64,000 bases of DNA. It comes from Pyruvatibacter sp. GTDB taxonomy: Bacteria; Pseudomonadota; Alphaproteobacteria; CGMCC-115125. Positions 63,356 through 64,000 of the stretch are shown here, piece by piece. The notes beneath the pieces are model-generated. The model ran no database searches and was not told the DNA's origin. It worked only from the letters and a program-made list of their open reading frames with translations. Position numbers and translations under genes: made by a program. How positions within the stretch are numbered: position 1 is the stretch's first letter; the number at the start of each line of letters is the position of its first letter. The DNA is taken from positions 1-64,000 of the forward strand of contig NZ_JAVJSC010000001.1 of NCBI RefSeq assembly GCF_040219635.1, in the 5' to 3' direction.

Positions 63356-63679
63356 GGTCTGCCCCCAACGACCAACCGGAAATGACTCGTCCGGCCCAAA
63401 ACACCACATAATGTAGCGCTGGTAATCTGGTTAACAAAATATGGGGGCAGGAGAGGTTTGTGGTCAAGGTCTGGGCGCTGCTTGTCGGCCTTTATCCCCA
63501 ACTTTCGGATTTCCCGGAAAGCCGCAAAAACGTCAGCAGCGTTAAACAGTCATAAGGCGATTCGGGCCAATATGCTTGCCGGAGGCTCCAGATGGTCAAG
63601 AGATGGGGCATTGAACACGGTCAAGCCGTGGCGCTGTCCTGTGCGCCGACCAGACGAAAAATGGGTGGAGAAGGCAAGA
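63356..63679. promoter_or_regulatory. Divergent spacer between the NrdJ-like gene and a receiver gene
   Basis: 324 nt that should hold promoters in both directions. One GANTC site (63559-63563) is present. No confident -35/-10 pair, inverted repeat or riboswitch-like fold was found; in particular nothing resembles the conserved core of a cobalamin riboswitch. Short frames across it are not gene-like. Confidence 0.4.
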
Positions 63680-64000
63680 ATGCCTGCGAGCAAAGACCAA
63701 GCGAAGCAGATACTCGGCGACGTCAGCATGGTCGTCATTGACGACAATGCCAACACACTGAAGCTTCTGCGCGAACTGTTGCAGGCTTTTGGCGTGGATG
63801 ACCTTCGCCTGGCGGCGGACGCGCAGACCGGCCTTGAGATGGTGAATTTCAAAGCGCCGGATATGATCCTGTGTGACTGGCATATGGTGCCAATGGACGG
63901 GATCGCTTTTCTCAAGCGCCTGCGCCACCGGGACAACGCGGCAGGATGCAGGGTTCCCGCCATAATGCTCACTGCGCACACCAAGCCGGAAGTGGTCAAA
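63680..64000 (+). CDS. Response-regulator receiver protein (truncated by window end)
   Basis: The first 107 residues of a CheY-like receiver. The acidic pair is Asp21-Asp22 (MVVIDDNANT), the phospho-acceptor is the Asp of ILCDWHMVPMDG near residue 65, and the switch Thr is in IMLTAHT near residue 99; the conserved Lys would be just past the end. GAGAAGG lies about 6 nt before ATG 63680. The CDW..DG phosphorylation site resembles that of the orphan receiver at 1492. Whether an output domain follows cannot be seen. Confidence 0.85.
   Translation, partial: MPASKDQAKQILGDVSMVVIDDNANTLKLLRELLQAFGVDDLRLAADAQTGLEMVNFKAPDMILCDWHMVPMDGIAFLKRLRHRDNAAGCRVPAIMLTAHTKPEVVK

Noticed and set aside
63356..63679. 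Cobalamin riboswitch upstream of the NrdJ-like gene
   Set aside because: I looked for one because class II RNR uses B12, but no B12-box-like conserved core or suitable fold was seen.

Overview
This is a bacterial chromosome segment that reads as alphaproteobacterial, most like the Hyphomicrobiales/Parvibaculales side of the class; no species is claimed. The support is gene order: rpsF-rpsR-(DUF2232)-rplI followed by dnaB-alr-mlaE-mlaF-radA-cvpA-purF; fabD-fabG-acpP-fabF-mltG-yicC-gmk; lptF-lptG-lptD-surA-pdxA-rsmA opposite pepA-holC; and DUF2066-phosphatidyltransferase-AI-2E permease-hda-ppk-ppx with rnd and aspS. GANTC (CcrM-type) sites cluster upstream of dnaB. The sequence is GC-rich, coding density is high, start codons are often TTG or GTG, and many neighbouring genes overlap by 4 nt. 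No insertion sequence, prophage, rRNA operon or CRISPR array is visible.

Layout. Bases 1-1300 look accessory: the C-terminal end of an autotransporter-like beta-barrel protein, a SpeG-type spermidine acetyltransferase and a tRNA-Gln(CTG). Bases 1.5-14 kb run on the + strand: an orphan receiver protein, a short Ppx/GppA phosphatase coupled to rlmE, guaB-rsmB-guaA, a TPR protein, panB, a YfgM-like protein, bamB and der. Bases 14-25.7 kb run on the - strand from rpsF back to an SDR gene, covering ribosomal proteins, DnaB, alanine racemase, MlaEF lipid transport, RadA, CvpA and PurF. A 352 nt divergent spacer then leads to the + strand fatty-acid cluster, mltG, yicC and gmk (26-32.3 kb). Two alcohol dehydrogenases (32.4-34.6 kb) sit between gmk and the rsmA-pdxA-surA-lptD-lptG-lptF cluster (34.7-42.7 kb, - strand). 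Next come pepA-holC, an ABC-F ATPase, ndk, purN-purM (43-49.4 kb), then the + strand run from DUF2066 to ppx (49.7-57.3 kb), rnd and aspS.

How the genes work together. Purine synthesis is spread over the window (purF, purM, purN, guaB, guaA, gmk, ndk). Envelope assembly is heavily represented: LptD/F/G with the chaperone SurA, BamB, the YfgM-like protein, MlaE/F, MltG and Alr. Replication and its control include DnaB, HolC, Hda and RadA. Polyphosphate and (p)ppGpp metabolism is represented by Ppk and two Ppx/GppA paralogues, with a candidate Pho box ahead of ppk.

The least ordinary gene is at 60623-63355: a 910-residue protein that is recognisably derived from B12-dependent class II ribonucleotide reductase (NrdJ), but which has lost the radical-cysteine finger loop, the PTGTIG-like loop, much of the first half of the catalytic barrel and the C-terminal cysteine cluster. 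Its frame is open and clean, so it looks like a maintained pseudo-enzyme rather than decay. It is divergent from a receiver-domain protein that runs off the window end.
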